A stretch of 32,971 bases of DNA, from NCBI GenBank assembly GCA_028288765.1, contig JAQGHQ010000533.1, positions 1 through 32,971 on the forward strand, in the 5' to 3' direction. The translations under genes were made by a program, and so were the position numbers. Of this stretch, positions 7,693 through 16,346 are shown piece after piece. Below the pieces are notes generated by a model. It did not search any database, had not been told where the DNA came from, and saw nothing but the letters and a program-made list of their open reading frames with translations. This DNA comes from Gemmataceae bacterium. GTDB lineage: Bacteria > Planctomycetota > Planctomycetia > Gemmatales > Gemmataceae. Position 1 is the stretch's first letter. Each line of letters starts with the position of its first letter.

Positions 7693-8940
7693 ATGCACCG
7701 ATGGCTACTGGGTTCGCTCTGCCTGTCGACCGTCGTTCCCGTCCTGGCGCTGGTCGGCTCCTCCTCCGCGGCCGACTGGCCCCAGTGGCAGGGCCCCGAC
7801 CGGACCGGCGTGTCGAAAGAAACCGGCCTGCTCAAGGTGTGGCCCAAAGACGGGCCGCCGCTCGTCTGGACGGCGCGGGGCGTCGGGGGCGGGTACTGCA
7901 CCCCGTCCGTGGCCGGCGGTAAGGTGTTCGGCATGGGCTTCCGCGACGGCGACGAGGTCGCCTGGGCGCTGGACGAAAAGACCGGGAAGGAAGTCTGGTC
8001 GACCAAGATCGCCGCCAGCGCGAAAGGCTTCGGCTACCCGGAGGGGTCGAGGGGCACGCCCACGGTCGACGGCGGCCGGCTCTACACCCTCGGCGTCGAC
8101 GGCGACCTCGTCTGCCTGGAAGCGGAGGGGGGCAAGGAGGTGTGGCACAAGAACCTCAAGAAGGACTTCGGCGGCGGCCGGCCGGGCTGGGGCTACTGCG
8201 AGTCGCCCCTGATTGACGGCGACAAGCTGATCTGCACCCCGGGCGGGAAGAACACCATCGTCGCACTGGACAAGAAGACCGGGGACGTGGTCTGGAAGGC
8301 GTCCGTCCCCCAGGGCAACGGCGCCCATTACTCCTCGGCGGTTGTGGCCGAGATCGGCAGCCAGAGGCAGTACGTCCAATTCCTGAGCGGCGGGGTGGTG
8401 GGCGTCGCGGCGGCCGACGGCAAGGTCTTGTGGCGGTACGACGCCCCGGCGAACGGCACGGCGAACTGCTCGACCCCGGTCGTCCGCGACGGGTTCGTCT
8501 TCGCGGCCTCGGCCTACGGCAAGGGCGGCGGGCTCGCGCACGTCCTCACGACCAGCGAGAAGTCCGAGGCGAAGGAGGTCTATTTCGACAAGGACATGCA
8601 GAATCACCACGGCGGGATGGTGCTGGTCGACGGCTATCTCTACGGCGAGGGGAGCGGTCGGCTCCGGTGTCTGAACTTCAGCACGGGCGAGGTCGCGTGG
8701 GAAAGCCCGAAGCCGGGGAAGGGGTCGGTCACCTACGCCGACGGAAGTCTCTTCTACCAGAACGAGGGCGGCCCGGTGGTGCTGGTGGAGGCGACCCCGA
8801 AACAGTACGTCGAGAAGGGGCGGTTCGTCCCACCGGACCGGTCGAAGAAGAACGCCTGGCCGCACCCCGTCATCGCCAACGGTAAGCTATATCTCCGCGA
8901 TCAGGACGTGTTGCACTGTTACGACGTCAAGCAGAAATGA
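7693..8940 (+). CDS. Exported PQQ-type beta-propeller repeat protein
   Basis: A 415-residue protein with a Sec signal (MHRWLLGSLCLSTVVPVLAL, cleavage near SSSAA) followed by ADWPQWQGPDRTGVS, the standard opening of planctomycete outer-wall-like PQQ repeat proteins. Propeller blades recur as ALDEKTGKEVWSTKI, CLEAEGGKEVWHKNL, ALDKKTGDVVWKASV and AADGKVLWRYDAP, each with the Gly-x-x-x-Trp signature. No separate catalytic domain or haem motif (CxxCH) is present, so it is not a PQQ dehydrogenase in full form; a binding or scaffold role outside the cytoplasm is likelier. It ends just before a strong hairpin at 8951 and is convergent with the second DUF1501 gene. Confidence 0.9.
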   Translation: MHRWLLGSLCLSTVVPVLALVGSSSAADWPQWQGPDRTGVSKETGLLKVWPKDGPPLVWTARGVGGGYCTPSVAGGKVFGMGFRDGDEVAWALDEKTGKEVWSTKIAASAKGFGYPEGSRGTPTVDGGRLYTLGVDGDLVCLEAEGGKEVWHKNLKKDFGGGRPGWGYCESPLIDGDKLICTPGGKNTIVALDKKTGDVVWKASVPQGNGAHYSSAVVAEIGSQRQYVQFLSGGVVGVAAADGKVLWRYDAPANGTANCSTPVVRDGFVFAASAYGKGGGLAHVLTTSEKSEAKEVYFDKDMQNHHGGMVLVDGYLYGEGSGRLRCLNFSTGEVAWESPKPGKGSVTYADGSLFYQNEGGPVVLVEATPKQYVEKGRFVPPDRSKKNAWPHPVIANGKLYLRDQDVLHCYDVKQK

Positions 8941-8950
8941 GCCCGGACCG

Positions 8951-8974
8951 ACGGCAGCCGTACACGGCTGCCGT
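8951..8974. terminator. Strong hairpin after the PQQ-propeller gene
   Basis: A perfect 10-bp stem (ACGGCAGCCG with CGGCTGCCGT, loop TACA) begins 10 bases after the stop codon. It sits between convergent genes and is the best candidate for the transcript end on the plus strand. Only TT follows, so it is not a textbook U-tract terminator. The remainder of 8975-9212 shows nothing else. Confidence 0.6.
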
Positions 8975-9212
8975 TCGGGGACCGAGCGATCCGGATCGGA
9001 TTCAGGCCGGCGGCAGAAGAAGATCGACCAGCCTGCCGAGTCAATCTGGGTCTCGGATCACCGGCTTTTGCTCGCCTCAACGGGGCGTCCGAGAATTGCC
9101 CGGCCAACGGCCCTGGGTGGTTGGTAACGGAAGCAACGAACCGAGGGGCGGGTCGCCACATTTCAACATCCGGCCGGCTCGCTCAAGCCACCGCCCCACC
9201 ACCCCGCCAAGC

Positions 9213-10538
9213 TCAGTACACCTTGTCGATCACGCCCACCGAGCTCGGCAGGATCGGGGACGGGCGGTTGCTCACGTCGTATACCATCGCATGCGGGTCG
9301 ATGTCCAGGTTCTTGTACACCGTCGCCAGCACGTTCGGGTACGGGATCGGGTCGTCCTTCGCCTCCGCCGCCGCGCTGTCGGTGCTCCCGATCACCTGCC
9401 CGGTCCGCATCCCGCCGCCACTCATCAGGGCGAAGTTCACCCGGGCCCAGTGGTCCCGGCCGGCGTCCTTGTTGATCTTCGGCGTCCGCCCGAACTCGCC
9501 CCACACCACGACCGTCACGTCCCGGTCGAGCCCGCGGGCGTAGATGTCTTCCACCAGGGCTGAGATGCCGGTGTCGAACAGCGGCAATTGCCCCCGTAGC
9601 GACTTGAAGTTCTGCCCGTGCGTGTCCCAGAACCCGTAGGCGACCGTCACCACCCGCGCCCCCGCCTCCACCAGCCGGCGGGCCATCAACAGCTGGTCGT
9701 TCCACTGCGGGGCCCCGTCGCCCTGGTGCCGCGGCGACCCGCGGCCGTACCGCTCCCGCGTCCGCTCCGGTTCCTTCGTCACGTCCAGGGCCTCGACCAT
9801 CTTGCTGGTGGTGAGCACGTCGAACGCGCGGTCGTGGAATGTGTCCACCGCCAGCCCGGTGCTGCGGTCGGCGGCCTTGCGGAACGAGTCGAGATTCCCG
9901 AGCAGGGTCTTGCGGTCGGCGAGCTGGTCGGCCGGGACGGCAAGGTTCTTCATCACCGCCACCTCGTCCCCGTCGACCTTCACCGGGGCGGCGACCCGGC
10001 CGAGCATCGCCGCGCCGGGGGAGTTGTACGGTTTGTGCTGCATCGTCGGGGACAGGTCGACGAACGCCGGCATCACCGGGTCGGTCTGGCCCTGGACCCG
10101 GGCGACCACGCTGCCGAAGTGCGGTTTTTGCTCCCGTTTGGCCGCGTCCATCGTGGTGCCGGTGTAGCTCTGCCACGAGCTGTGCTCGTCCCGCTGGCCG
10201 ACGAGCGACCGGACCACCACCAGCTTGTCCATGCACCGCGACAGCCGGGGCAACAGCTCGCAGACCTGTATCCCGGGGACATTCGTGCCGATCGGCTTGA
10301 ACTCGCCGCGGACTTCTGCCGGGGCGTTCGGCTTGAGGTCGAACGTGTCCTGGTGGGCGAGCCCGCCGGACAGGTAGACCATGATGACGGACTTGTGCGA
10401 CCGCTTCCCGGCGGCGGCTTCCGCCCGCATCAGCCCGGGGAGGGTGAGCCCGCCGACGCCGAGCGCCCCGACCTTCAGGAAGCTCCGACGGCTGATCCCA
10501 TCACAGTAGCGGCGGCGCGAGCCGAGGACGGTGAGCAC
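9213..10538 (-). CDS. Tat-exported DUF1501 protein (second copy, diverged)
   Basis: A 441-residue DUF1501 protein, distant from the copy at 6025. The start is GTG 10538: GGAG lies 8 bases upstream and the N-terminus VLTVLGSRRRYCDGISRRSFLKVGALG carries the twin-arginine signal typical of this family; the open frame extends 34 codons further but without support. Marks are SGGLAHQDTFDLKPNAP, a mid-protein GFWDTHGQNF, and VVWGEFGRTPKINKDAGRDHW near the end. Exported, folded before transport, probably periplasmic. It ends in VGVIDKVY, a common tail in the family. No DUF1549/DUF1553 cytochrome partner is adjacent, unlike the usual pairing, so it seems to be a stand-alone gene with its own promoter in 10539-10864. 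Confidence 0.9.
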   Translation of the reverse strand: MLTVLGSRRRYCDGISRRSFLKVGALGVGGLTLPGLMRAEAAAGKRSHKSVIMVYLSGGLAHQDTFDLKPNAPAEVRGEFKPIGTNVPGIQVCELLPRLSRCMDKLVVVRSLVGQRDEHSSWQSYTGTTMDAAKREQKPHFGSVVARVQGQTDPVMPAFVDLSPTMQHKPYNSPGAAMLGRVAAPVKVDGDEVAVMKNLAVPADQLADRKTLLGNLDSFRKAADRSTGLAVDTFHDRAFDVLTTSKMVEALDVTKEPERTRERYGRGSPRHQGDGAPQWNDQLLMARRLVEAGARVVTVAYGFWDTHGQNFKSLRGQLPLFDTGISALVEDIYARGLDRDVTVVVWGEFGRTPKINKDAGRDHWARVNFALMSGGGMRTGQVIGSTDSAAAEAKDDPIPYPNVLATVYKNLDIDPHAMVYDVSNRPSPILPSSVGVIDKVY

Positions 10539-10864
10539 AAGCGGAACTCCGGAGATGGTATGGGGCGGGAAATCCGGCAGGTCCGGGTATTGTAATCGGC
10601 TTCGCCGGGCGGGAGCAATACGCTGTACGCCGGAAAGCACGCCGCCCGGGTCGGTGACCCGGGCGGGTGAGTCCAGAAATGCAACCGTGCCTGGTCATTG
10701 TTCAACGCCGCGGAATCGGTCACTCAGTTCCACGACGGCGCTCATGGCGTCTCCCCAAGACGCTGTGCCGGGTGAAGCGGCCCGGCGGACGTGCGTAATA
10801 GCCCGGTCGACACGGTCGCAACCGACGACACACGGCGGTCCTGGGTTCGCGTCCCGTGGCGCGG
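10539..10864. other. Intergenic region with hairpin between VOC and DUF1501 genes
   Basis: These 326 bases contain no supported gene. A perfect 11-bp GC hairpin occupies 10642-10666 (CCGCCCGGGTC, loop GGT). Because both neighbours are on the minus strand, the hairpin lies downstream of the VOC gene and upstream of the DUF1501 gene, and may end the VOC transcript. No clear promoter is visible. Confidence 0.45.
10642..10666. terminator. GC hairpin downstream of VOC gene
   Basis: An 11-bp perfect stem, 3-base loop GGT, about 200 bases after the VOC stop. No T tract follows on the minus strand, so termination is only a possibility; it may be another dispersed palindrome. Confidence 0.35.
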
Positions 10865-11281
10865 TCACTTCGACTTCTTGCGCTCGATCAGGGTGAACCA
10901 GTTCCCCGAACTGTCCTTCACGATCGCTTCCACCCCGTAGAACCGATCCGTCGGCGGGGCCTGGAACTCGACGCCCTTCGATTTGAGTTCCTCGTAAGTC
11001 CCCCGGCAGTCGGACGTCTCGAACACCCCGATCCGGAACGTCCCCGCGCGGACCAGCTCCCGGAGCTTGGCCGCGGTGTCGGCCGGCATCATCGGGTTCT
11101 CGACGATCGGCATCAGGACCAGCTCCAGCCCGTGCTGGGTCTTCGGGCTGACCGTCAGCCACCAGAAGCCATCCGTCCGGATATTGCTCCGGACCTCGAA
11201 CCCGAGCTTGTCCCGGTAGAACGTCAGGGCCTCGTCCTGGTCCAGGACGTATATGGTCGTATGGCTGAGCTGCTCGATCAT
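10865..11281 (-). CDS. VOC-superfamily (glyoxalase-fold) protein
   Basis: A 138-residue single-domain protein of the vicinal oxygen chelate superfamily (glyoxalase I, extradiol dioxygenases, bleomycin-resistance folds). The two beta-alpha-beta-beta-beta modules are visible: MIEQLSHTTIYVLDQDEALTFYRDKLGFEV, then GLELVLMP, then FRIGVFETSD and FTLIERKKSK. Likely metal ligands are His7 and the acidic residues in GLELVL and TLIER. ATG 11281 has GAGGTG 7 bases upstream; the preceding residues are not needed. It follows a broken AraC-type regulator by 49 bases on the same strand, a common pairing in which the regulator controls the VOC gene. The exact substrate cannot be read from the sequence. Confidence 0.88.
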   Translation of the reverse strand: MIEQLSHTTIYVLDQDEALTFYRDKLGFEVRSNIRTDGFWWLTVSPKTQHGLELVLMPIVENPMMPADTAAKLRELVRAGTFRIGVFETSDCRGTYEELKSKGVEFQAPPTDRFYGVEAIVKDSSGNWFTLIERKKSK

Positions 11282-11330
11282 GACACGCACCTCGATCAAT
11301 CTGGGGGATCGGAAAGCCGGCACGGGCAGG

Positions 11331-11786
11331 TTACCCGATCACCCGGGCGGGTACTTCTCGGATCTTGCTTTCCGGGGGCGGCCCGCCGAACCCGTAGGCG
11401 AAGCAGTACGGGACGAACGCCCACCCGGCCGCGGCGGGCACCGATACCCACCCGCGGACCCGCCGGCGGTACGCAGCCGGCGACCACCCGGTGCGCCGCT
11501 TGAAGAGAGTGCTGAACGACCCGAGGGACGTAAACCCGACGTCGAAACAGACGTCCGTGACCGGGCGGCCGGTGAGGACGAGGAGCTAGGACGCCCGCTC
11601 GACCCGCACCCGGGTCAGGTACTCGTGCGGGGTCTCGCCGAACACAGCGCGGAAGGACCGGAGCAGGTGCCAGGGGGAGAGGTCGATTTCGGTGGCGCAG
11701 TCGATCAGCCGGAGGGACTCCGCGTGGCAGTCGCGGATCAGGTCGCGGACCCGGCACAGCCGGGCGAGGGTCGGCGAGGACGGCAT
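11331..11786 (-). pseudogene. AraC-family regulator interrupted by an in-frame TAG
   Basis: Reading from ATG 11786 (GAGGAG 8 bases upstream) gives a helix-turn-helix AraC domain: first helix pair IDLSPWHLLRSFRAVFGETPHEYLTRVRVERAS, then a TAG at 11588-11586, then in the same frame LLVLTGRPVTDVCFDVGFTSLGSFSTLFKRRTGWSP and a natural stop at 11331. Family members usually have a charged residue where the stop is (ERAxxLL), so a single base change such as GAG to TAG explains it. Without the stop the product would be 151 residues, a normal length for the short AraC class. The 66-residue remnant lacks the second DNA-binding helix. It lies 49 bases upstream of the VOC gene. A sequencing error is possible. 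Confidence 0.85.
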
Positions 11787-11904
11787 CCGGGGGTCTCCTC
11801 GTGAGGGGGCGGGTCGGCTCCCGCACCGCCTTCAAATCCCGCCAGCATAGCCCGATGTGAAACCTGAAGTAAGATGATAACCATCCCACCCCCGGAGCCT
11901 GCCG

Positions 11905-13113
11905 ATGGACCTCACCGAGTCCCCGCAACCCCCCACGCTCGACCCCGCCGCGTTCGACCGCCTCCGGGCCGCCCTCGCCAGCGCCGGGCCGGCCGCCGCG
12001 ATCGACCAGCTCATTGCCGAGCTCCGCACGGCCGAAGACTTCGGCAACCTGTTCTACGCCCTGCTCATGAAGAAGCGGGTCGAACTCGGCGTCTCGCCGT
12101 TCCCCACCGGCCCGTCGACCGACCTCCCGCCGGACACCCACGAACCCTACGAGCAGGCGATCCGCGAGGCCGGCCGGCACGTCGGCCGGATCCACCTCGA
12201 CCGGGGCGAGCTGCCGAAGGCGTGGACCTTCTTCCGGATGCTCGGGGAGCCGGAGCCGGTCCGCACGGCGCTGGCGGCGTACGAGCCCAGGCCGGAAGAC
12301 GACATCTACCCGGTGATCGAGATCGCGTGGCAGAACGGGGTGCTGCCGAGGAAGGGCTTCGACCTGATCCTCGACCGGCACGGGGTGTGTTCGGCGATCA
12401 CGACCGTCGGCAGTTCCGACCTGAACGCGAACCCGGACCTGCGGGACTACTGCGTCGGTCGACTGGTTCGCGCACTGCACGCCCAGCTCGTTGAACGGCT
12501 GCGGAGCGACCTGGACGGCCGGGGGACGCCGGCCCCCGAAGGGGCCACCATTACCCAGATGGTCGAGGCCCACCCGGAGCTGTTCGGCGAGGACTCGTAC
12601 CACATCGACACGTCACACCTGTCGAGCGTGGCGCAGATGAGCATGTACCTCCCGGCCGGGGAGGAGAACGAGCTGGCCCGGGAGCTGTGCGAGTACGGGC
12701 GGCGGCTAGCACCCAACCTCCGCGGCGGCGGGGACGCCCCGTTCGACGACACCTACGACGACTTCCTCGCGTTCCTGAACGTGATCGCCGGCATCAAGCC
12801 GGACGAAGGGCTCGAACGGTTCCGGGCGAAGGCGGCACGGGAGGCCGAAGAAGGGGCCACCTACGCCGCGCAGGTGTACGTGAACCTGCTCCTTCGCGCC
12901 GACCGCACGCGGGAGGCACTGGCCGCCGCGCGGACGTTCCTGCTCCACGAGGACGAGCGGAACCTGATCTGCCCGGGGGTGAGCGAGCTCGCCCGGCGGC
13001 TGAACGACTACGCCGCGCTGGCCGACGTCGCCAGGGACCGCAAAGACGCCGTTGGGTTCCTCGCCGGGCTGATCGCCGGGGCCGGGGTCTACCCGCCGGT
13101 GAAACCCGGGTGA
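11905..13113 (+). CDS. Conserved-type hypothetical protein, helical repeats
   Basis: A 402-residue soluble protein that I do not recognise by name. GGAG lies 7 bases before ATG 11905. It has no signal peptide. The sequence is mostly amphipathic helices with Ala/Leu/Arg patterns that resemble TPR-like or HEAT-like repeats: residues ~15-60 (FDRLRAALASAGPAAAIDQL), ~85-120 (AGRHVGRIHLDRGELPKAWTFFRML) and ~310-390 (YAAQVYVNLLLRADRTREALAAARTFLLHEDERN). Two His/Asp-rich stretches, HGVCSAIT near 155 and DSYHIDTSHLSSVAQMSMYL near 235, could bind a metal. It is divergent from the AraC/VOC pair and convergent with the MoeB-like gene. No function is proposed. Confidence 0.8.
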   Translation: MDLTESPQPPTLDPAAFDRLRAALASAGPAAAIDQLIAELRTAEDFGNLFYALLMKKRVELGVSPFPTGPSTDLPPDTHEPYEQAIREAGRHVGRIHLDRGELPKAWTFFRMLGEPEPVRTALAAYEPRPEDDIYPVIEIAWQNGVLPRKGFDLILDRHGVCSAITTVGSSDLNANPDLRDYCVGRLVRALHAQLVERLRSDLDGRGTPAPEGATITQMVEAHPELFGEDSYHIDTSHLSSVAQMSMYLPAGEENELARELCEYGRRLAPNLRGGGDAPFDDTYDDFLAFLNVIAGIKPDEGLERFRAKAAREAEEGATYAAQVYVNLLLRADRTREALAAARTFLLHEDERNLICPGVSELARRLNDYAALADVARDRKDAVGFLAGLIAGAGVYPPVKPG

Positions 13114-13172
13114 TGTGGGGCGGGGCGACCCCGGGCACGACATCGGAGCCGTCGTCCTCTTGAATCGCCCGG

Positions 13173-14360
13173 TCAGTACCGCGGCATCCCGGGGTCCACT
13201 TTCTCCGCCCAGGCCAGGATGCCGCCGGTCAGGTTCACGAGCTTCGAGTAGCCTTGTCCCTTCAGGAACTCGATCGCCTTCGCGCTCCGCATCCCGCTCT
13301 TGCAGTGGACGATCACCTCGCGGTTCTTCGGCACCTCGGCCGCCCGCGCCGGCAGCTCCGGGAGGGGCAGGAACACCGTCCCCGGAATCCGGCAGATCTG
13401 GAACTCGTTCGGGTTCCGGACGTCGAGGACGAACAGGTCCTCCCCGGCGTCGATCCGCTTCTTCAACTGCTCCGGCGTGATCTCGCTCCCGGCCGCGGCC
13501 AGGGCCGCGGGGGCCGGACCGCCGCGCACCCCGCAGAACTGCTCGTAGTCGATCAGCCCCTTGATCGTGGGGTGCGGGCCGCCCACCGGCCACTTCGGGT
13601 CGCGGCGGATCTTGAACGTCCGGAACGTCATCGAGAGGGCGTCGTAGTGCAAGAGCCGGCCGATGAGCGGCTCGCCGATGCCGAGGATCAGCTTGATGGT
13701 CTCGGTCGCCTGGATGCACCCGATCACCCCCGGCAGGATGCCGAGCACCCCGCCCTCCGCGCAGCTCGGCACCTCGCCCGGCGGCGGGGGTTCGGGGTAA
13801 AGACACCGGTAGCACGGGCCGACGGCCGGGTGGAACACCGTCGCCTGCCCGTCGAACCGGAAGATGCTCCCGTACACGTTCGGCTTGTTCAGGAGCACGC
13901 ACACGTCGTTCACGAGGTACCGCGTCGGGAAGTTGTCGGTCCCGTCGACGACGACGTCGTACCCGCGGACGATCTCCACCGCGTTCTTCGACGTGAACCG
14001 CTCCTCGTGGACGACGACCGCGACTTCCGGGTTGATGTCGCGGAGCTTGTCGGCCGCGGACTGGCACTTCGACCGGCCCACGTCCCGCGTCCCGTGGATG
14101 ATCTGCCGCTGGAGGTTGGACGCGTCGACGGTGTCGAAGTCGACCAGCCCGAGGGTGCCGACCCCGGCCGCGGCGAGGTACAGGGCGAGCGGGGAGCCGA
14201 GCCCGCCGGTGCCGATCACCAGCACCTTCGCGGCCTTGAGCTTCTTCTGCCCGTCGAGTCCGACCTCGGGCATGATGACGTGCCGGGAGTACCGGGCGAA
14301 CTCGTTCTGGGAGAGCAACACGTCGGCCCACCGGCCGGCGACGAGATCGGGAAGGTTCAT
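13173..14360 (-). CDS. moeB: MoeB/ThiF-type adenylyltransferase fused to rhodanese domain
   Basis: A 395-residue E1-like enzyme that would adenylate the C-terminus of a small sulfur-carrier protein (MoaD/ThiS type), with a C-terminal rhodanese domain that could supply the sulfur. Residues ~18-275 are the ThiF fold: nucleotide loop GTGGLGSPL (50-58), DFDTVDASNLQRQ (74-86), zinc pair C183/C186 and active-site Cys200 in CAEGGVLG. The expected second zinc pair is replaced by Trp257 and Gly260 (WPVG where CPVC is usual). Residues ~295-395 are rhodanese, with catalytic loop CKSGMRS (Cys353). ATG 14360 begins the typical N-terminus though its ribosome site is weak. It ends a minus-strand run with fabF and a small membrane protein; moeB versus thiF or moeZ is not decided. 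Confidence 0.87.
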   Translation of the reverse strand: MNLPDLVAGRWADVLLSQNEFARYSRHVIMPEVGLDGQKKLKAAKVLVIGTGGLGSPLALYLAAAGVGTLGLVDFDTVDASNLQRQIIHGTRDVGRSKCQSAADKLRDINPEVAVVVHEERFTSKNAVEIVRGYDVVVDGTDNFPTRYLVNDVCVLLNKPNVYGSIFRFDGQATVFHPAVGPCYRCLYPEPPPPGEVPSCAEGGVLGILPGVIGCIQATETIKLILGIGEPLIGRLLHYDALSMTFRTFKIRRDPKWPVGGPHPTIKGLIDYEQFCGVRGGPAPAALAAAGSEITPEQLKKRIDAGEDLFVLDVRNPNEFQICRIPGTVFLPLPELPARAAEVPKNREVIVHCKSGMRSAKAIEFLKGQGYSKLVNLTGGILAWAEKVDPGMPRY

Positions 14361-14392
14361 GGCGGTCCGAATGGGTGGTTGATCGGGTGCGG

Positions 14393-14845
14393 CTATTTTA
14401 CGCCCGGCTCCTCTTCCGCCCACGCCCGGTTCGCGTCCGCGGCGATCTCCTTCCCCAGGCGCCGCGGCAAGCGGACGACCACACCCGGATACTTCTCGAA
14501 CGTCAGGTCAAGCCAGGACCCAAAGATCCAGACGCGAACAACCCGGGCGGTGAGTTCCGCCCACGGGACGAAGAGCGGCGGGTGGCCGGGGCGGAAGAGG
14601 ACGAAGACCGCGAGGTAAAGGCCGCGGGGGTTGGTGCCGACGGTCAGGCACCGCGAGGAGTTCGCCCACCCGAGTTTGCCGGACCGGAACCGGCGGAGGG
14701 TGCCGCGGAAGGGCTCGTCGGAGAGGTAGCGGTAGTGGCGGGCCAACCCGCCCCACCCGGAGAGGGCGCCGACCACCCACACCACGAAGCACCACCGGAG
14801 GGCGGCCCCGCCGGGGGCGACGACCGCCAGCGCCCAGGGCGGCAC
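14393..14845 (-). CDS. Small membrane-associated hypothetical protein
   Basis: A 150-residue protein read from GTG 14845, two bases after the fabF stop, so translation is probably coupled; no clear ribosome site is seen and the start is uncertain. The first ~35 residues are hydrophobic (WALAVVAPGGAALRWCFVVWVVGAL), giving one or two membrane helices. The rest is a soluble domain with alternating strands (LTVGTNPRGLYLAVFVLF, PLFVPWAELTARVVRVW, WLDLTFEKYPGVVVRLP), a pattern seen in PH-like bacterial membrane proteins. I do not recognise a named family. The frame is well separated from its neighbours, 32 bases before moeB, and its composition matches coding sequence. Confidence 0.72.
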   Translation of the reverse strand: MPPWALAVVAPGGAALRWCFVVWVVGALSGWGGLARHYRYLSDEPFRGTLRRFRSGKLGWANSSRCLTVGTNPRGLYLAVFVLFRPGHPPLFVPWAELTARVVRVWIFGSWLDLTFEKYPGVVVRLPRRLGKEIAADANRAWAEEEPGVK

Positions 14846-14847
14846 GA

Positions 14848-16092
14848 TTAGACCGCGGCGAGCGCGAGCGAGCAGTTGTGCCCGCCGAACCCGAAGCTGT
14901 TCGACAGGACCCGCCGGACCCGGACCTCGCGGGCGGTGTGCGGGACGTAGTCCAGGTCGCACCCGGCCTCGACGTCCTGGTGTTGGAGGTTGATCGTCGG
15001 GTGCAGGACCCCGTGCTTCAGGCTCAGCGCGCAGGCGATCGCCTCGACCCCCCCGCTGGCCCCGAGTAGGTGCCCGATCATGCTCTTGGTGCTCGACATC
15101 ATCAGGCGCTTCGCGTGCTCGCCGAACACCTTCTTCACGGCCTTCGTCTCGGCCACGTCGCCGAGCGGGGTGCTCGTCCCGTGGGCGTTGATGTACTGCA
15201 CCTCGTCCGTGTTCCACCCGGCCTCGCGGACCGCCGCCCGCATGGCCTCGGCCGCCCCGATCCCGTCCTCGTGCGGGGCGGTGATGTGGTACGCGTCCGC
15301 GGTGTTCCCGCACCCGCGGACCTCGGCGTAGATCTGCGCCCCGCGGCCCTTCGCCCGCTCGTACTCCTCGAGGATGAGGATGCCGGCCCCCTCACTCAGC
15401 ACGAACCCGTCGCGGTCCTTGTCGAACGGCCGGCTGGCCCGGGACGGGTCGTCGTTGCGCTCGGACAGGGCCCGGCAGGCGATGAACCCGGCCAGCCCCA
15501 TCGGGGTGATCCCCGCTTCCGTCCCGCCGGTGACCATCACGTCCGCGAACCCGTCGGCGATCTGCCGCATCGCGTCCCCGATGGCGTGGGCGGCGGACGA
15601 GCAGGCGGTGCTGACGGTGGTGTTCGGGCCCCGGAGGTGGTACTGGATCGAGATGTTCCCGGCCGCCGAGTTGGCGATCATCTTGGGGATCACGAACGGG
15701 CTCAGCCGCGACGGGCCCTTCGTCCGGAGGGTCTCGTGCCCTTCCTCGAACTCCGCGATCCCGCCGATCCCGCTCCCCAGGATGCACCCGCACCGGAACG
15801 AGTCTTCGGCCCCGAAGTCGATCCCGCTGTCCCGGACCGCCTCGGCCACGGCCACGAGCGCGAACTGACTGAACCGGTCGAGCCGGCGGACGGCCCGGGC
15901 GTCGATCACCGGGTCCGGCCGGAAGGTCTTCACCTCCCCGCCGAACCGGACCTTGAACGGGCCGGTGTCGAAGGCCGTCAGCGGCGCGATCCCGCTCGCC
16001 CCGGCGAGCAGGCCCCGCCAGTATTCCGGGACGTTCAGGCCGAGCGGGTTGACGGTCCCGAGGCCGGTAATCACCACGCGGCGGCGCGTCAT
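14848..16092 (-). CDS. fabF: 3-oxoacyl-[acyl-carrier-protein] synthase II
   Basis: Elongating condensing enzyme of type II fatty-acid synthesis: joins malonyl-ACP to an acyl-ACP and releases CO2. The 414 residues match the family. The Cys-His-His triad is visible: Cys164 in VSTACSSA, His304 in NAHGTSTPLGD and His341 in MIGHLLGASGG. The N-terminus RRRVVITGLGTVNPLG is standard. ATG 16092 is preferred; a GTG at 16101 overlapping the acpP stop is an alternative that adds MRS. It lies directly behind acpP (5 bases), so the two are surely in one transcript, as in many bacteria. The protein acts in the cytoplasm. Confidence 0.96.
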   Translation of the reverse strand: MTRRRVVITGLGTVNPLGLNVPEYWRGLLAGASGIAPLTAFDTGPFKVRFGGEVKTFRPDPVIDARAVRRLDRFSQFALVAVAEAVRDSGIDFGAEDSFRCGCILGSGIGGIAEFEEGHETLRTKGPSRLSPFVIPKMIANSAAGNISIQYHLRGPNTTVSTACSSAAHAIGDAMRQIADGFADVMVTGGTEAGITPMGLAGFIACRALSERNDDPSRASRPFDKDRDGFVLSEGAGILILEEYERAKGRGAQIYAEVRGCGNTADAYHITAPHEDGIGAAEAMRAAVREAGWNTDEVQYINAHGTSTPLGDVAETKAVKKVFGEHAKRLMMSSTKSMIGHLLGASGGVEAIACALSLKHGVLHPTINLQHQDVEAGCDLDYVPHTAREVRVRRVLSNSFGFGGHNCSLALAAV

Positions 16093-16097
16093 GGATC

Positions 16098-16346
16098 TCA
16101 CTGTTGCGGCTTGTTCTTGATCGCGTTCTCGATGTAGTCGACCGCCTCGCCGACCGTCTTGATCTTCTCGGCCTGGTCGTCGGGGATCTGGATGTCGAAC
16201 TCCTCTTCGAGCTCCATCACCAGCTCGACAATGTCGAGCGAGTCGGCCCCGATGTCCTCAATAAATGCGGTGTTCCGGGTGACCGTCTCCTTGTTCACCG
16301 CGAGGTGCTCGCACACGATCTCGATCACGCGTTGCTCGACGGACAC
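16098..16346 (-). CDS. acpP: Acyl carrier protein
   Basis: An 82-residue acidic four-helix carrier of fatty-acid intermediates. The phosphopantetheine attachment serine is Ser36 in [20 protein letters not shown], exactly the expected motif. Residues 1-30 ([15 protein letters not shown]) form helix [16 protein letters not shown] forms the last helix. ATG 16346 gives the full length. It sits between fabD (412 bases upstream) and fabF (immediate), the classic acpP-fabF order, and is probably transcribed from its own promoter in the gap. Confidence 0.97.
   Translation of the reverse strand: MSVEQRVIEIVCEHLAVNKETVTRNTAFIEDIGADSLDIVELVMELEEEFDIQIPDDQAEKIKTVGEAVDYIENAIKNKPQQ

Noticed and set aside
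11586..11588. Recoding of the AraC stop codon, given a tRNA-Sec nearby
   Set aside because: The codon is TAG; selenocysteine uses TGA. There is no sign of pyrrolysine machinery, so a nonsense mutation is simpler.
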